DNA of 11,243 bases from Bacillota bacterium (GCA_012842765.1 DUWJ01000127.1:1-11243); one strand, 5' to 3'; shown: positions 1 through 9,989, counted from the stretch's first letter. Notes: generated by a model not told the origin, from the letters alone. Numbers and translations: made by a program.

Positions 1-62
1 ATAACGACCACAATAAGGAGTATTGACAAGATAAACTCAAGAACAATCAAAAGCGTCTCCAA
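1..62 (-). CDS. secG: Preprotein translocase subunit SecG, N-terminal fragment cut by the window edge
   Basis: Reading leftward from a TTG at 60-62, 20 codons remain open to the edge and encode a hydrophobic segment (LETLLIVLEFILSILLIVVV). This resembles the first transmembrane helix of SecG, the small membrane subunit that assists SecYEG-mediated protein export. The TTG is chosen because GGGAGG (71-76) lies 8 nt upstream. The nearby ATG at 76-78 is in another frame that soon meets a stop. A sigma-A-type promoter sits just upstream at 96-124. secG commonly follows eno in Bacillota, which supports the call, although two extra genes intervene here. Only about a quarter of the protein is visible, so the identity rests on position, hydrophobicity and N-terminal pattern. 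Confidence 0.68.
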   Translation of the reverse strand, partial: METLLIVLEFILSILLIVVV

Positions 63-95
63 CGCAGCAACCTCCCATCGCTCCGACTCCAACTG

Positions 96-124
96 ATTCT
101 ATCATACACCGTCCTGCTTTACAA
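96..124 (-). promoter_or_regulatory. Sigma-A-type promoter with extended -10, for secG
   Basis: On the minus strand the -35 is TTGTAA (119-124, 4/6 of consensus) and the -10 is TAGAAT (96-101, 5/6), separated by exactly 17 bp. A TG one base before the -10 gives an extended -10. Transcription would start near 89 and leave a short leader of about 27 nt before the TTG start. The promoter lies after the terminator-like hairpin at 177-213, so secG appears to be transcribed separately from the upstream glycolytic unit. Confidence 0.6.
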
Positions 125-176
125 CGGTACCGCTCCTTCGGCCTACAGGTCATGCCGTAATATACAATGCAAAGCC

Positions 177-213
177 CCAGGGCCTGCCTTGTTGACCAAG
201 GCAAAGGCCCTGG
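177..213 (-). terminator. Terminator-like hairpin after the ECF S-component gene
   Basis: CCAGGGCC (177-184) pairs perfectly with GGCCCTGG (206-213). Inside it GCCTTG (186-191) pairs with CAAGGC (197-202) around a 5-nt loop. The only interruptions are one unpaired base on one side and three on the other. The hairpin starts 11 nt past the ECF stop codon. On the minus strand the tail after the stem is only moderately T-rich (GGCTTTGCATTG), so termination may be incomplete. The stem strength and its position between a stop codon and a new promoter make a transcription terminator the best reading. Confidence 0.62.
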
Positions 214-224
214 ATTGTCATTCT

Positions 225-734
225 CTACACTCGATGCATCGCCTTGTTAACCGCCATTACTATAGGGGGTATCAAAAGCGCAGACACAATAGCCTCGGGA
301 ACGCCCTGCATAACTGCGATGGAAATCGCTCCAGTCTTTCCCGCAAGCGGAATGTACCCAAACGTAACCGCCAATGCAAGCGTTCCTACGGTGTTCGTGA
401 TGCTTCCTGCGGCAGCAGCCAAAGGCAAGCTCCACGGTTTCTTCTTGAGGGCAACGTAAACCCAGTACGATACGGGCCCTATCAGCAGCCTTGCGGGGAT
501 AACTACCCGCCAGTCGCCCATGAACCTCAGAGTGAACAACCCGAAGATAAGCCCAACCATCGATCCTATCCCCGAGCCCTCGAGGATTCCTGCGAGAATC
601 ACGGGAATATGCATGAGAGTAGCTGCGCCAGCCGGTGTGGGCAATGGCACGAAACCAACGCCTGTGGCCCCAAGAACTACTGTCAACGCTGCAAGCACAC
701 CTGATACGGCAATCTGCTCAGTCTTGACCTTCAA
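225..734 (-). CDS. ECF transporter S component (substrate-binding membrane subunit), ligand unknown
   Basis: This 169-residue, very hydrophobic protein has the look of an energy-coupling-factor S component. These subunits bind a vitamin or other micronutrient in the membrane and dock on a shared EcfA/A'/T module, which is not encoded here. Hydrophobic segments lie at about 8-29, 42-70, 78-96, 102-126 and 134-163. The HIPVILAGILEG stretch (42-53) followed by glycine-rich GLIFGLF is typical of the broad ECF_trnsprt group that includes pantothenate-type S components, but this does not fix the ligand. The start is TTG (732-734), with GGAGGTG (743-749) 8 nt upstream. A nearby ATG is followed immediately by a stop. 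It lies 96 bp after the peptidase gene and is probably co-transcribed with it. The terminator-like hairpin at 177-213 ends the unit. Confidence 0.8.
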   Translation of the reverse strand: MKVKTEQIAVSGVLAALTVVLGATGVGFVPLPTPAGAATLMHIPVILAGILEGSGIGSMVGLIFGLFTLRFMGDWRVVIPARLLIGPVSYWVYVALKKKPWSLPLAAAAGSITNTVGTLALAVTFGYIPLAGKTGAISIAVMQGVPEAIVSALLIPPIVMAVNKAMHRV

Positions 735-830
735 TCACATCGCACCTCCGTTCCAGCCCCTCTCGGGTGCCGGACGAAATAAGACGGCAAGGCGCACCCT
801 GCTTTTCCAAACCTTGCGCCACGCTCTCGG
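735..830 (-). other. Structured 96-nt gap between the peptidase gene and the ECF gene
   Basis: As minus-strand RNA this gap can form several short helices. GGCGCA/TGCGCC (815-820 with 791-796) competes with the overlapping GCAAGG/CCTTGC (812-817 with 787-792), so only one can form at a time. Further on, CCC-GAGA-GGG (767-758) is a GNRA-tetraloop hairpin. GCACC (766-770) can pair with GGTGC (742-746), which overlaps the ECF ribosome binding site at 743-749. None of this matches a riboswitch class I can recognise, and no clear promoter or terminator is visible. It could be a regulatory leader or ordinary intercistronic sequence. Confidence 0.3.
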
Positions 831-1877
831 TCAATCAAGATCCGAGGCTACTTCCGCCACATCGCAGGCTGCCAGATAGCCGCCTACAGAACGAGACGCC
901 CTCACTGCTCTGACGACGGCCGCTGCCAGAACCTCCGCTGCCAAAGACCCTATGGCAGTGATATCTGCAGCTCGATCACGGGATAGCGATCTCTTCCCAG
1001 TGGAAAGGCAAAAGACTGTGTCCCCATCATACATGGTATGTGCCGGAACAATCGCCCTTGCAAGACCGTCATGAGCCATCCCTGCGACCTTATTTGCGCC
1101 CTCCTTATCTAGCATAGCATCTGTGGCCACAACTGCAACTGTCGTATTCATTCCAGCTAGGTCTTCTGGATCCTTAGCCGTATACACGTCCATTGGGCCA
1201 CGTCCGGACCTGCCTGCCCTCCTGGCGGCTCCCGGGCCAATGAACCTCTTCTCCTCCCTGTCGTAGGCTCCTGCCACCACATTCCCTGTCCATGGATCCA
1301 CGATATCACCCAGGGCATTCACTGCCACAATAGCCCCTACATGCACGGGCTTGCGCCTACCGGGCTGGGGAAGCTCGGCTACACAAGTTCCGATTCCGCC
1401 CTTCATCGCATATTCATCGCCCAACATCTTGCCGACTGTAGCGCCGGCGCCCGCTCCTACATTACCTTCGGCACATGCTCCAGACGATGCCGCTCGGCAT
1501 GCCCTATATCCCATGCTTCGATCGGGACGCACTTTGGGGTTTCCGATTCCGAGGTCAAATATTACAGCCGCCCCCACAATGGGAACGACTCCGAATGGAG
1601 TTTCGAACCCAACGCCCTCCTCCTCCAGAAACTGCATTGCCCCTGAAGCAGCATCCAGGCCGTAAGCGCTCCCGCCTGAGAGCACTACGGCCTGGATTCT
1701 TTCAACTAGATTGCACGGACGCATTAGGTCAGTTTCTCGGGTGCCCGGGGCTGAACCCCGCACATCCACACCTGCAACGGCTCCATTCGGAGTTAATACG
1801 ACTGTGCAGCCTGTTAAGGCATCATCATCTTGTGCGTGCCCCACTAGCACACCCAGGACCTCTGTTATGCCACGCAA
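831..1877 (-). CDS. P1-family (DmpA-like, S58) aminopeptidase
   Basis: The 348-residue product matches the P1/DmpA family of self-processing N-terminal-nucleophile hydrolases, related in fold to ornithine acetyltransferase. Members remove N-terminal residues, and several accept beta-amino acids or D-amino-acid esters. Family landmarks are GITEVLGVLVGHA (3-15), VDVRGSAPGTRETDLM (38-52), VLSGGSAYGLDAASG (65-79), GNVGAGAGATVGK (138-150), VAVNALGD (184-191) and the block NTTVAVVATDA (244-254) with MAHDGLARA (267-275). The family matures by cleavage before a Ser or Thr. The Asn-Thr-Thr at 244-246 is the likely site by inference. No signal peptide is seen, so it is probably cytoplasmic. The start is TTG (1875-1877), with GGGGGAG (1885-1891) 7 nt upstream. 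It begins 38 nt after the eno stop, with no terminator between. A basic, glycine-rich stretch at 217-227 is unusual. Confidence 0.88.
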   Translation of the reverse strand: MRGITEVLGVLVGHAQDDDALTGCTVVLTPNGAVAGVDVRGSAPGTRETDLMRPCNLVERIQAVVLSGGSAYGLDAASGAMQFLEEEGVGFETPFGVVPIVGAAVIFDLGIGNPKVRPDRSMGYRACRAASSGACAEGNVGAGAGATVGKMLGDEYAMKGGIGTCVAELPQPGRRKPVHVGAIVAVNALGDIVDPWTGNVVAGAYDREEKRFIGPGAARRAGRSGRGPMDVYTAKDPEDLAGMNTTVAVVATDAMLDKEGANKVAGMAHDGLARAIVPAHTMYDGDTVFCLSTGKRSLSRDRAADITAIGSLAAEVLAAAVVRAVRASRSVGGYLAACDVAEVASDLD

Positions 1878-1915
1878 GTCGCATCTCCCCCGTACTGGTC
1901 TCCCAGAACTTCAGA

Positions 1916-3244
<1,329 letters not shown>

Positions 3245-4015
3245 TCATTCCTTCGAGTCAATCATAGCCGCGATTATTCCCATAAAGTCGGCAGCCTTCA
3301 AACTGGCGCCTCCGACCAAGGCTCCGTCTATATCGGGCTGCCGCGCGAATTCCGCCATGTTCCCAGGCTTCACGCTGCCGCCGTATTGGATCCTGACTGC
3401 CTCGCTCAGATCGCGCGAATACAGCTCAGCTATGGTATCCCGAATCACCCTGGCCATTGCGTTAGCATCTTCGCCAGTAGACGCCCGTCCGGTTCCTATT
3501 GCCCACACCGGTTCATAGGCTACCACTGCTTTACTCGCATCTTCGGCAGATAAGCCTGCAAATGCGCCTCTTACCTGTCGCCGTACTACGTCATTGGCTA
3601 AACCATCTTCACGTTGAGCAAGGGTCTCGCCGACGCACACTATGGGCTTGAGTCCGGCCGCAACGGCCGCCTTCATCCTCCGGTTCACCGTATCGTCGGT
3701 TTCCCCGAACATGGCACGCCGCTCAGAATGGCCTATTATGACCCAACGACATCCTGCATCCAGAAGCATCTCACAGGAGATTTCACCTGTGAAGGCACCG
3801 CTTGTCTCCCAATGAACGTCTTGGGCTCCGACGTCTATCCCCGATTCCGCAACTCGATCCGCAACAGCCTTTATAGCGGTAAACGGCGGACACAGAACGA
3901 CATCGCACTTCTCTATGAACCTCGCCGCATCGTCAGCGAGAGCGCCTCCCAGTGCCACTCCGTCGGGTATCGTCTTATTCATCTTCCAATTTCCAGCGAT
4001 TATGCTTCGTCTCAC
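3245..4015 (-). CDS. tpiA: Triosephosphate isomerase
   Basis: Interconverts dihydroxyacetone phosphate and glyceraldehyde 3-phosphate. The 256-residue TIM barrel has all the key residues: AGNWKMNKT with Asn9 and Lys11, IGHSERR with electrophile His96, the catalytic base Glu168 in [11 protein letters not shown] (the mobile loop follows), and the phosphate-binding YGGSVKPGN (211-219) and GALVGGASL (231-239). The start is GTG (4013-4015), whose bases overlap the pgk stop as GTGA. GGAGGG (4022-4027) lies 6 nt upstream, inside the pgk C-terminal codons, so translational coupling to pgk is very likely. The gene ends 45 nt before eno. Confidence 0.98.
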   Translation of the reverse strand: MRRSIIAGNWKMNKTIPDGVALGGALADDAARFIEKCDVVLCPPFTAIKAVADRVAESGIDVGAQDVHWETSGAFTGEISCEMLLDAGCRWVIIGHSERRAMFGETDDTVNRRMKAAVAAGLKPIVCVGETLAQREDGLANDVVRRQVRGAFAGLSAEDASKAVVAYEPVWAIGTGRASTGEDANAMARVIRDTIAELYSRDLSEAVRIQYGGSVKPGNMAEFARQPDIDGALVGGASLKAADFMGIIAAMIDSKE

Positions 4016-5217
4016 TTCAAACCCTCCATGTCGCCTTCATCCCTGAGAGCAGCAACCCCCGGCAGTTCTCGTCCTTCAAGAAATTCCAAAGACGCCCCCC
4101 CGCCAGTCGACACATGGGTCATCTTGTCCGCCAGCCCGTACTGCTCACATGCTGCCGCAGAATCGCCTCCGCCGACAATAGTCACTGCATCCGACGAAGC
4201 AAGAGCCTCGGCAATTCCCCGTGTTCCGCGGGAAAATGCAGGCATTTCAAAGACGCCCATAGGTCCATTCCAGATGACTGTTCCCGCTGAGCGGATGAGG
4301 TTGGAAAAACGCTCCACTGTCTTCGGGCCTATGTCAAGCCCCATCCAGTCAGCAGGTATCCCATCTGCGTCTACAATCTTGTAGGGAGAATCTGCATCGA
4401 AGCGTTCGGCTGCAACGATGTCTACGGGCAGTTCCAGCGTGACCCCTCGATCCTTCGCCTTGGCCATCGCACCCCTCGCATAATCCAGCCTCTCAGCATC
4501 TAATATGGACTTTCCGATCTCATAGCCCTTGGCCGCAAGGAACGTGTAAGCCATCCCTCCGCCGATTATCAAGCCGTCTACTTTGTCTAGGAGGTTGTCG
4601 ATCACACCCAGCTTATCAGCGACCTTGGCGCCTCCAAGCACTGCAATGAAAGGCCGTGCCGGGTCTTCGATTGCCTTGCCCATTATTTCGATCTCTTTTT
4701 TCATCAGGAAGCCGGCAACGCCCGGGATATAATGGGCTATACCCTCGGTAGATGCATGCGCCCGGTGCGCCGTTCCAAAGGCATCATTCACATACACGTC
4801 TGCAAGCGATGCAAGCGCCTCCGCAAATCTAGGATCGTTAGCCTCTTCTTCCCTGTGAAACCTCAGATTCTCCAGGAGGACAACATCCCCAGGCTCCATT
4901 TCGCCCACAGCTTGAACCACTTCCGGGCCAATGCAGTCACCCAGTTTCCTCACTGGCTTTCCAAGGAGCTCGGAAAGCCTTTCCGCGATCGGGTCCATAG
5001 TGGCAGACGGATCATATTTCCCCTTAGGCCTGCCCAGGTGAGAAGCGAGAATCACCTTAGCACCATGATCCAAGAGATACTCTATCGTTGGCAAGGCGGC
5101 GGCGATTCGTCTGTCGTCCGTTATATTACGCTGGGCGTCCATGGGAACGTTGAAATCAACCCTGACGAAAACACGCTTTCCCGCCACATTTATATCTTCA
5201 ACAGTGAGCTTGCGCAA
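4012..5217 (-). CDS. pgk: Phosphoglycerate kinase
   Basis: Transfers the acyl phosphate of 1,3-bisphosphoglycerate to ADP, the first ATP-forming step of glycolysis. The 401-residue protein is full length. It shows RVDFNVP (19-25) and SHLGRPKG (59-66), which bind substrate. [13 protein letters not shown] (145-157), GGAKVADK (195-202), the nucleotide-site WNGPMGVFE (316-324), GGGDSAAA (349-356) and [13 protein letters not shown] (370-382) follow. The C-terminus carries a few residues (EGDMEGLK) past the usual end, and their codons supply the tpiA ribosome binding site. The start is TTG (5215-5217), with AAGGGG (5228-5233) 10 nt upstream. An in-frame TGA just upstream excludes a longer form, and the sequence from the TTG matches the family N-terminus. 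It lies 29 nt after gapA. Confidence 0.98.
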   Translation of the reverse strand: MRKLTVEDINVAGKRVFVRVDFNVPMDAQRNITDDRRIAAALPTIEYLLDHGAKVILASHLGRPKGKYDPSATMDPIAERLSELLGKPVRKLGDCIGPEVVQAVGEMEPGDVVLLENLRFHREEEANDPRFAEALASLADVYVNDAFGTAHRAHASTEGIAHYIPGVAGFLMKKEIEIMGKAIEDPARPFIAVLGGAKVADKLGVIDNLLDKVDGLIIGGGMAYTFLAAKGYEIGKSILDAERLDYARGAMAKAKDRGVTLELPVDIVAAERFDADSPYKIVDADGIPADWMGLDIGPKTVERFSNLIRSAGTVIWNGPMGVFEMPAFSRGTRGIAEALASSDAVTIVGGGDSAAACEQYGLADKMTHVSTGGGASLEFLEGRELPGVAALRDEGDMEGLK

Positions 5218-5246
5218 TGCACATCAGCCCCTTCACACGCAACGAT

Positions 5247-6290
<1,044 letters not shown>

Positions 6291-6326
6291 TTAGTCGATT
6301 CTTCGTTTGATCCGCGGACAAGATTC

Positions 6327-6348
6327 CTCACGACGTCCTTGTCGCGAG
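6327..6348 (-). promoter_or_regulatory. Stem-loop 7 nt after the cggR stop codon
   Basis: CTCGCGAC (6341-6348) pairs over all 8 positions, one of them G-U, with GTCGTGAG (6327-6334) around a 6-nt loop on the minus-strand RNA. No T-tract follows, so it is not a standard terminator. In Bacillus subtilis the cggR-gapA transcript is cut near the end of cggR next to a stem-loop, which leaves gapA mRNA more stable than cggR. This hairpin, together with the one before gapA, could play the same part here. That functional parallel is inference. Confidence 0.42.
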
Positions 6349-6355
6349 CTCGAGG

Positions 6356-7399
6356 CTACGCGTCGTCAACAGTTTTCCCCAGCGCCTCACGCGCAGCCCC
6401 CTCGTCCGTCACTACTATATGGGAAAACCCATTGCGCAATACTGCCGCCAGCGCCTGACCTTTGCTGGACCCTCCGCCCACACACATTACAGTCTCAACA
6501 GCTGACAGATCAGACACACGCAAACCCAGACTTGATGTAATGTACACTACCTCGCCGTCTCGGTCAAAGTAAAATCCAAAAGCCTCCCCTACCGCCCCCA
6601 AGCTTGCTATCTCCTCGATCTCCGAAGGTGACATGTTCCGCCTCCGCGCCATCTCCACTGCTGTTCCTACACCATGCACCACTATCCTGGATTGCCTGAT
6701 TGTGTCGAGCACCTCTTTAGTGCGAGGTTCCTCCGCCACACTGGCCGCCAATTCATGGCCAAGATCGTCCGGGAGATTGAGGATTCTGTAGACGCCGCCC
6801 AGTTTTTTCGCCATCAGAGCAGCGACTGTATCAGCCTGCTTTTCCACGTCCTCGCCAAGGCTTCCCCTGGCCGGAACCACGACGACATTGCGTTTCCCCG
6901 AAGCAGGAACCGTCTGAGCGGCAAGTTCCGCCATTGTAGTTCCGCCACACACTGCAACAACATCACCGTCGGATATCATATCCCGCAGAACACACGCCCC
7001 GACACGGGCCATCTCCTTCTTCACTGCCTCGTCCTCATCGGAGTTGCCGGTGATGACTATGGCGCGTTCCAGATCGAACTCATGCTGAAGAAGATCAGCG
7101 AGCCGCTGAGCGCCTACGAGAAGTCCAACGTATTCAGCCAGATCCCTGAGGATATCTTCCCCATCCTCTGACAGCCGGATCCCATCAGGGCCTACAACGA
7201 GTAAGCCTGCAGTGCGCAGCACATTCTCTTCTCGCCTTACATGGCGTTCGCTTTCGCCCAGCGACTGCGCTAGAGCGCGTCTCCCAATGGGCTGAGCATG
7301 GGAAACATGGCGGAGAATATTGTATCTCAGAATGATGCGATCCGAGAATTCCGGCATCACTCTGCGCTGTAACGAAACGATCTCTGCAGCGCTCAGCAT
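6356..7399 (-). CDS. cggR: Central glycolytic genes regulator CggR (SorC/DeoR-type repressor)
   Basis: CggR represses the gapA operon and is released by a glycolytic sugar phosphate (fructose 1,6-bisphosphate in Bacillus subtilis). Starting at the ATG 7397-7399 gives 347 residues, close to the 340 of the Bacillus protein. Residues about 5-70 form the winged-helix region, with SLQRRVMPEF, LRYNILRHV and QPIGRRALAQSLGESERHVRRE (about 36-57). The rest is the sugar-binding domain. It has VVAVCGGTTMAELA (phosphate-binding loop, about 147-160), VVPARGSLGEDVEKQAD, GVGTAVEMA and FGFYFDRDGEVV. The frame is open up to an ATG at 7451-7453, but that longer start would place the CggR operator and promoter inside the gene. 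ATGs at 7403-7405 and 7415-7417 are alternatives. No candidate start has a strong ribosome binding site, perhaps deliberately limiting repressor output. The next gene is its classical target gapA. Confidence 0.95.
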   Translation of the reverse strand: MLSAAEIVSLQRRVMPEFSDRIILRYNILRHVSHAQPIGRRALAQSLGESERHVRREENVLRTAGLLVVGPDGIRLSEDGEDILRDLAEYVGLLVGAQRLADLLQHEFDLERAIVITGNSDEDEAVKKEMARVGACVLRDMISDGDVVAVCGGTTMAELAAQTVPASGKRNVVVVPARGSLGEDVEKQADTVAALMAKKLGGVYRILNLPDDLGHELAASVAEEPRTKEVLDTIRQSRIVVHGVGTAVEMARRRNMSPSEIEEIASLGAVGEAFGFYFDRDGEVVYITSSLGLRVSDLSAVETVMCVGGGSSKGQALAAVLRNGFSHIVVTDEGAAREALGKTVDDA

Positions 7400-7412
7400 T
7401 TGCATCTCGCTG

Positions 7413-7448
7413 GACATTTTTTGTCCCGCATAGTCAAATTGCGTCCCA
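7413..7448 (-). promoter_or_regulatory. CggR operator (two direct half-sites)
   Basis: On the minus strand the bases read TGGGAC-N6-TGAC-N4-CGGGAC-N6-TGTC. The CggR operator as I recall it from Bacillus subtilis is CGGGAC-N6-TGTC-N4-CGGGAC-N6-TGTC. All spacings are identical and only two of the 20 defined bases differ, both in the half-site nearest the promoter. The position just before cggR and the presence of the cognate repressor gene make this a firm call. It overlaps the -10 region and expected transcription start, so binding would block initiation or early elongation. Confidence 0.85.
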
Positions 7449-7458
7449 CCCATGTCAA
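7430..7458 (-). promoter_or_regulatory. Candidate sigma-A promoter of the cggR-gapA-pgk-tpiA-eno unit
   Basis: A perfect -35 TTGACA (7453-7458) is followed 17 bp later by GACTAT (7430-7435). The latter matches the -10 consensus at only 3 of 6 positions but keeps the key A2 and T6. Transcription would begin near 7423, inside the CggR operator. The TTTGAC of the -35 recurs 21 bp downstream (7433-7438), about two helical turns away. The weak -10 is the main doubt. Confidence 0.5.
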
Positions 7459-7510
7459 ATGAAATTCTGTATCTCCCTCAGAAATCCTTCTGGCCCATGA
7501 AAAAAAGGCC

Positions 7511-8944
7511 TCAGTATCTTCGACGCTTCGTGGAAGGCGGCAACATCATCTCATCCCTATACTTCGCCACAGTTCTCCTGGATATCATTATGCCCTCGCA
7601 GCCCAGCGCATCGGCTATCTGTTGGTCAGAAAAAGGGGCTTTAGGATCCTCAGAGGCGATCATCTCGCCTATGCGTTTTTTCACACTGGCACTGGCCGCG
7701 GCATCTCCGTCCGAAGTGCTCACCCCGGAATCGAAAAAGAACCTTAGTTCAAATACACCGCGAGGAGTCTGCGCATACTTTCCCGCCGTAGCTCGGCTGA
7801 CAGTGGATTCGTGCATTCCTATGTCGTCGGCAACCTCTCGAAGAGTCAGCGGGCGCATGTGGAGAATGCCACGGTCAAGGAAGTCACGCTGATGTCTGAC
7901 TATTGATTCTGATACCTTCACTATAGTGGAACGCCGCTGTTCCACAGACCTTACAAGCCAAAGCGCGGAATCGAGCTTCTCCTTGATGAAATCCTTCGCT
8001 GCACTGTCAACGTTGGCGTCTCTCAACATGGATCTGTATTTCTCGTTTATCATCAGTCGCGGAATGGCAGAGTCATTTGGAATCACAATGTACTCGCCCT
8101 CAACGTATTCGATGAAAACATCAGGCACTATGTATCTCGTCTCGCCGCTTCCTGTAAACCCAGCACCCGGACGAGGATTGAGAGTGCGGATAAAATCGAC
8201 GGCCGCCTGCACTTGCCGAACGTCCACACCCAGCTCCGAAGAGACCTTAACCATGCGGCCTGCAGCAATATCCTCAAGATGGCATGAGACTATCTTTCGC
8301 GCAAGGCGACACAGGTTATCTTCGACTCCCGAGGCGCAGATCTGCAGATCCAGACATTCTCGGATGCTACGCGAACCCACTCCAACAGGCTCAAAGCTCT
8401 GAATAAGGGATAAGGCGCGCTCCACGTCGTCAATTTCCACTCCAAGGGACGCCGCGACCCTATGAACATCACCTCGGAAAAACCCATCACCGTCTATGCA
8501 CCCCAATAAATACTCGCCAATCCGTAGAGTACGCATGTCGCTGCAGGCCAACCTCAGCTCCATATGGTACTGCTCTTCAAGCGATGGTTCCCATTTAACC
8601 AGGGGAATCGGATCAAAATCGACATTAGGGTCAATCGGCCCACGAGTCCAACCCACGTCCGTACCGTCCTCAAAGAAGCGCTCCCAGTCTATCTCGTTCT
8701 CATCATCTTCAGGATTAGCGTCGCTTTCATGGACAGCATCCTCTGGACCAGCTTGCACCTGCTTATCGACGACCATTCCAACGTGACCTTCTTCCTCCAG
8801 AAGCGGGTTCTCAAGAAGTTCGTTGGAAACATACTCCGCAAGATCGACCGTGGAAAGTTGAAGCAGGTGAATAGCCTGTCTCAATTCCGGGGTCATGACA
8901 AGCTTTTGGACCTGTTGCTGCACGAGCACAAAAGACATTTCCAC
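7511..8944 (-). CDS. rpoN: RNA polymerase sigma-54 factor
   Basis: Sigma-54 directs RNA polymerase to -24/-12 promoters that need an ATPase activator. The 477-residue protein has the three expected parts. Region I (about 1-50) is Gln- and Leu-rich (QQQVQKLVMTPELRQAIHLLQL, ELLENPLLEEE). An acidic region II spans about 51-118. The core-binding region includes DGDGFF and TLNPRPGAGF, and the HTH lies around MHESTVSRATAGKYAQTPRG (377-396) followed by FELRFFF. The RpoN box at 455-464 reads SRRTVAKYRD, differing conservatively from the usual ARRTVAKYRE at both ends. The start is GTG (8942-8944), with GAGGTGA (8951-8957) 6 nt upstream. That site overlaps the whiA stop, so translation is probably coupled. 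No activator is encoded in the window. rpoN between whiA and cggR is an order known in clostridial relatives. Confidence 0.97.
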   Translation of the reverse strand: MEMSFVLVQQQVQKLVMTPELRQAIHLLQLSTVDLAEYVSNELLENPLLEEEGHVGMVVDKQVQAGPEDAVHESDANPEDDENEIDWERFFEDGTDVGWTRGPIDPNVDFDPIPLVKWEPSLEEQYHMELRLACSDMRTLRIGEYLLGCIDGDGFFRGDVHRVAASLGVEIDDVERALSLIQSFEPVGVGSRSIRECLDLQICASGVEDNLCRLARKIVSCHLEDIAAGRMVKVSSELGVDVRQVQAAVDFIRTLNPRPGAGFTGSGETRYIVPDVFIEYVEGEYIVIPNDSAIPRLMINEKYRSMLRDANVDSAAKDFIKEKLDSALWLVRSVEQRRSTIVKVSESIVRHQRDFLDRGILHMRPLTLREVADDIGMHESTVSRATAGKYAQTPRGVFELRFFFDSGVSTSDGDAAASASVKKRIGEMIASEDPKAPFSDQQIADALGCEGIMISRRTVAKYRDEMMLPPSTKRRRY

Positions 8945-8955
8945 GGCGATTCACC

Positions 8956-9897
8956 TCAACTTTCCTGCTGCCCGCGGAGCCTGTTAGCAATCTCAGAAAT
9001 CCTCCTCATTCGATGGTTCACGCCTGACTTGCTCAGTTTCGGCGAAAGCATCGTCCCAAGTTCCGTGAGGCTTGCCTCCGGATATTCCAGCCTAAGCCAA
9101 GCGATCTCGCGGAGAGCCGGAGGAAGCCGCCCTATACCCATCATCTCGTCTATGAGCTGAATATCCTGAATCTGCCTGACTGATGCCTCCACCACTTTGG
9201 AAACATTTGCGTTTTCGGCATTTACTAGCCTGTTCACATCATTTCTGATCGATCGGACAATCCTGGTATTCTCCAATTCCAGCAACGCATTGGCTGCCTC
9301 GATCACGCGAAGGAATTCCACTACATCGTCTCCATGCTTAATATAAACCACGCTGCGCTCCCGACGTTGAACAATTCCAGCCCGAATATGAAATTGGCGC
9401 AACAACTCGACAATGTCGTCAGCATGGGTCCGATATTTCAAAGCCATCTCCACGTGATATCCTTTCTCCGGCTCGCCCATATAACCGGCTCCTAGAAAAG
9501 TTCCACGCAAATAAGCCCTCATACAGCAACGATTTGCGACAATAGCGGAATCTATCCCGCTGGCCAAGCCGAACTCCCCATAGATGCCGAGGAGCTCGAG
9601 AAGTTCCATGGCTTGATCGTGATCGCTGATGAGGACTATATATGTATTGCCCCTAGGTAGACCACTCCCCTGGCGCACTGCAATCTGAGTGTCAGGACGT
9701 CCCACGTCACGCAGAAGCATAACTACTTTTCGGGCGACACCGGCATTGGATTCCCGAATCAGCACCGAAATCCGCCCCTGAGATATCTGTATGACTCCGT
9801 CAGTCTTGACCAAAGCAGAGAGCTCAGCAACCTGGCAACATCTCTGTGTCGGCATAACCCTTATCAGTTCGTCCTTCATGCGCGAATAGAAGTCCAC
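8956..9897 (-). CDS. whiA: Sporulation/cell-division DNA-binding protein WhiA
   Basis: WhiA is a DNA-binding protein needed for sporulation septation in Streptomyces and linked to division and chromosome segregation in Bacillus. The 313-residue product shows the N-terminal domain (MDFYSRMKDELIRV..., LVKTDGVI). It also has a degenerate LAGLIDADG homing-endonuclease-like fold (CCMRAYLRGTFLGAGYM, 124-140, with GEPEKGYHVEM). The linker NRLVNAENANVSK (222-234) and a C-terminal helix-turn-helix (ASLTELGTMLSPKLSKSGVN, 275-294) complete it. The start is GTG (9895-9897), with GAGGTGA 7 nt upstream. It heads the minus-strand run and is divergent from spmA. The rapZ-yvcK genes that commonly precede whiA in Bacillota are not adjacent here. 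Confidence 0.97.
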   Translation of the reverse strand: MDFYSRMKDELIRVMPTQRCCQVAELSALVKTDGVIQISQGRISVLIRESNAGVARKVVMLLRDVGRPDTQIAVRQGSGLPRGNTYIVLISDHDQAMELLELLGIYGEFGLASGIDSAIVANRCCMRAYLRGTFLGAGYMGEPEKGYHVEMALKYRTHADDIVELLRQFHIRAGIVQRRERSVVYIKHGDDVVEFLRVIEAANALLELENTRIVRSIRNDVNRLVNAENANVSKVVEASVRQIQDIQLIDEMMGIGRLPPALREIAWLRLEYPEASLTELGTMLSPKLSKSGVNHRMRRISEIANRLRGQQES

Positions 9898-9915
9898 GCA
9901 AACATCACCTCTGCC

Positions 9916-9934
9916 AATAGCGCGCCCTGCTATT
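9916..9934. repeat. Inverted repeat in the whiA leader
   Basis: AATAGC (9916-9921) and GCTATT (9929-9934) are perfect 6-bp inverted repeats with a 7-nt loop. They lie just upstream of the whiA ribosome binding site. It could be an RNA hairpin or a small operator. At 6 bp it may also be chance. Confidence 0.3.
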
Positions 9935-9989
9935 CTTCCTCAGCTGGCAACCGATTACCTCCTTCCCGCGACGCTTGGATCTGCGCCAA

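Noticed and set aside
189..704. Long plus-strand open frame opposite the ECF S-component gene.
   Set aside because: It lacks a ribosome binding site, has low-complexity shadow composition and resembles no family. The minus-strand gene explains the region.
3614..4384. Plus-strand 256-codon frame spanning the tpiA-pgk junction.
   Set aside because: It is antisense to two well-conserved glycolytic genes, with no start signal and no recognisable domain. It is a shadow frame.
7492..7510. Possible rho-independent terminator after rpoN (GGCC followed by T7 on the minus strand).
   Set aside because: The T-run is good, but no convincing GC-rich stem precedes it. GGCC/GGCC across the T-run and a 5-bp CAGAA/TTCTG hairpin further on do not make a standard terminator. 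Partial termination between rpoN and cggR remains possible.
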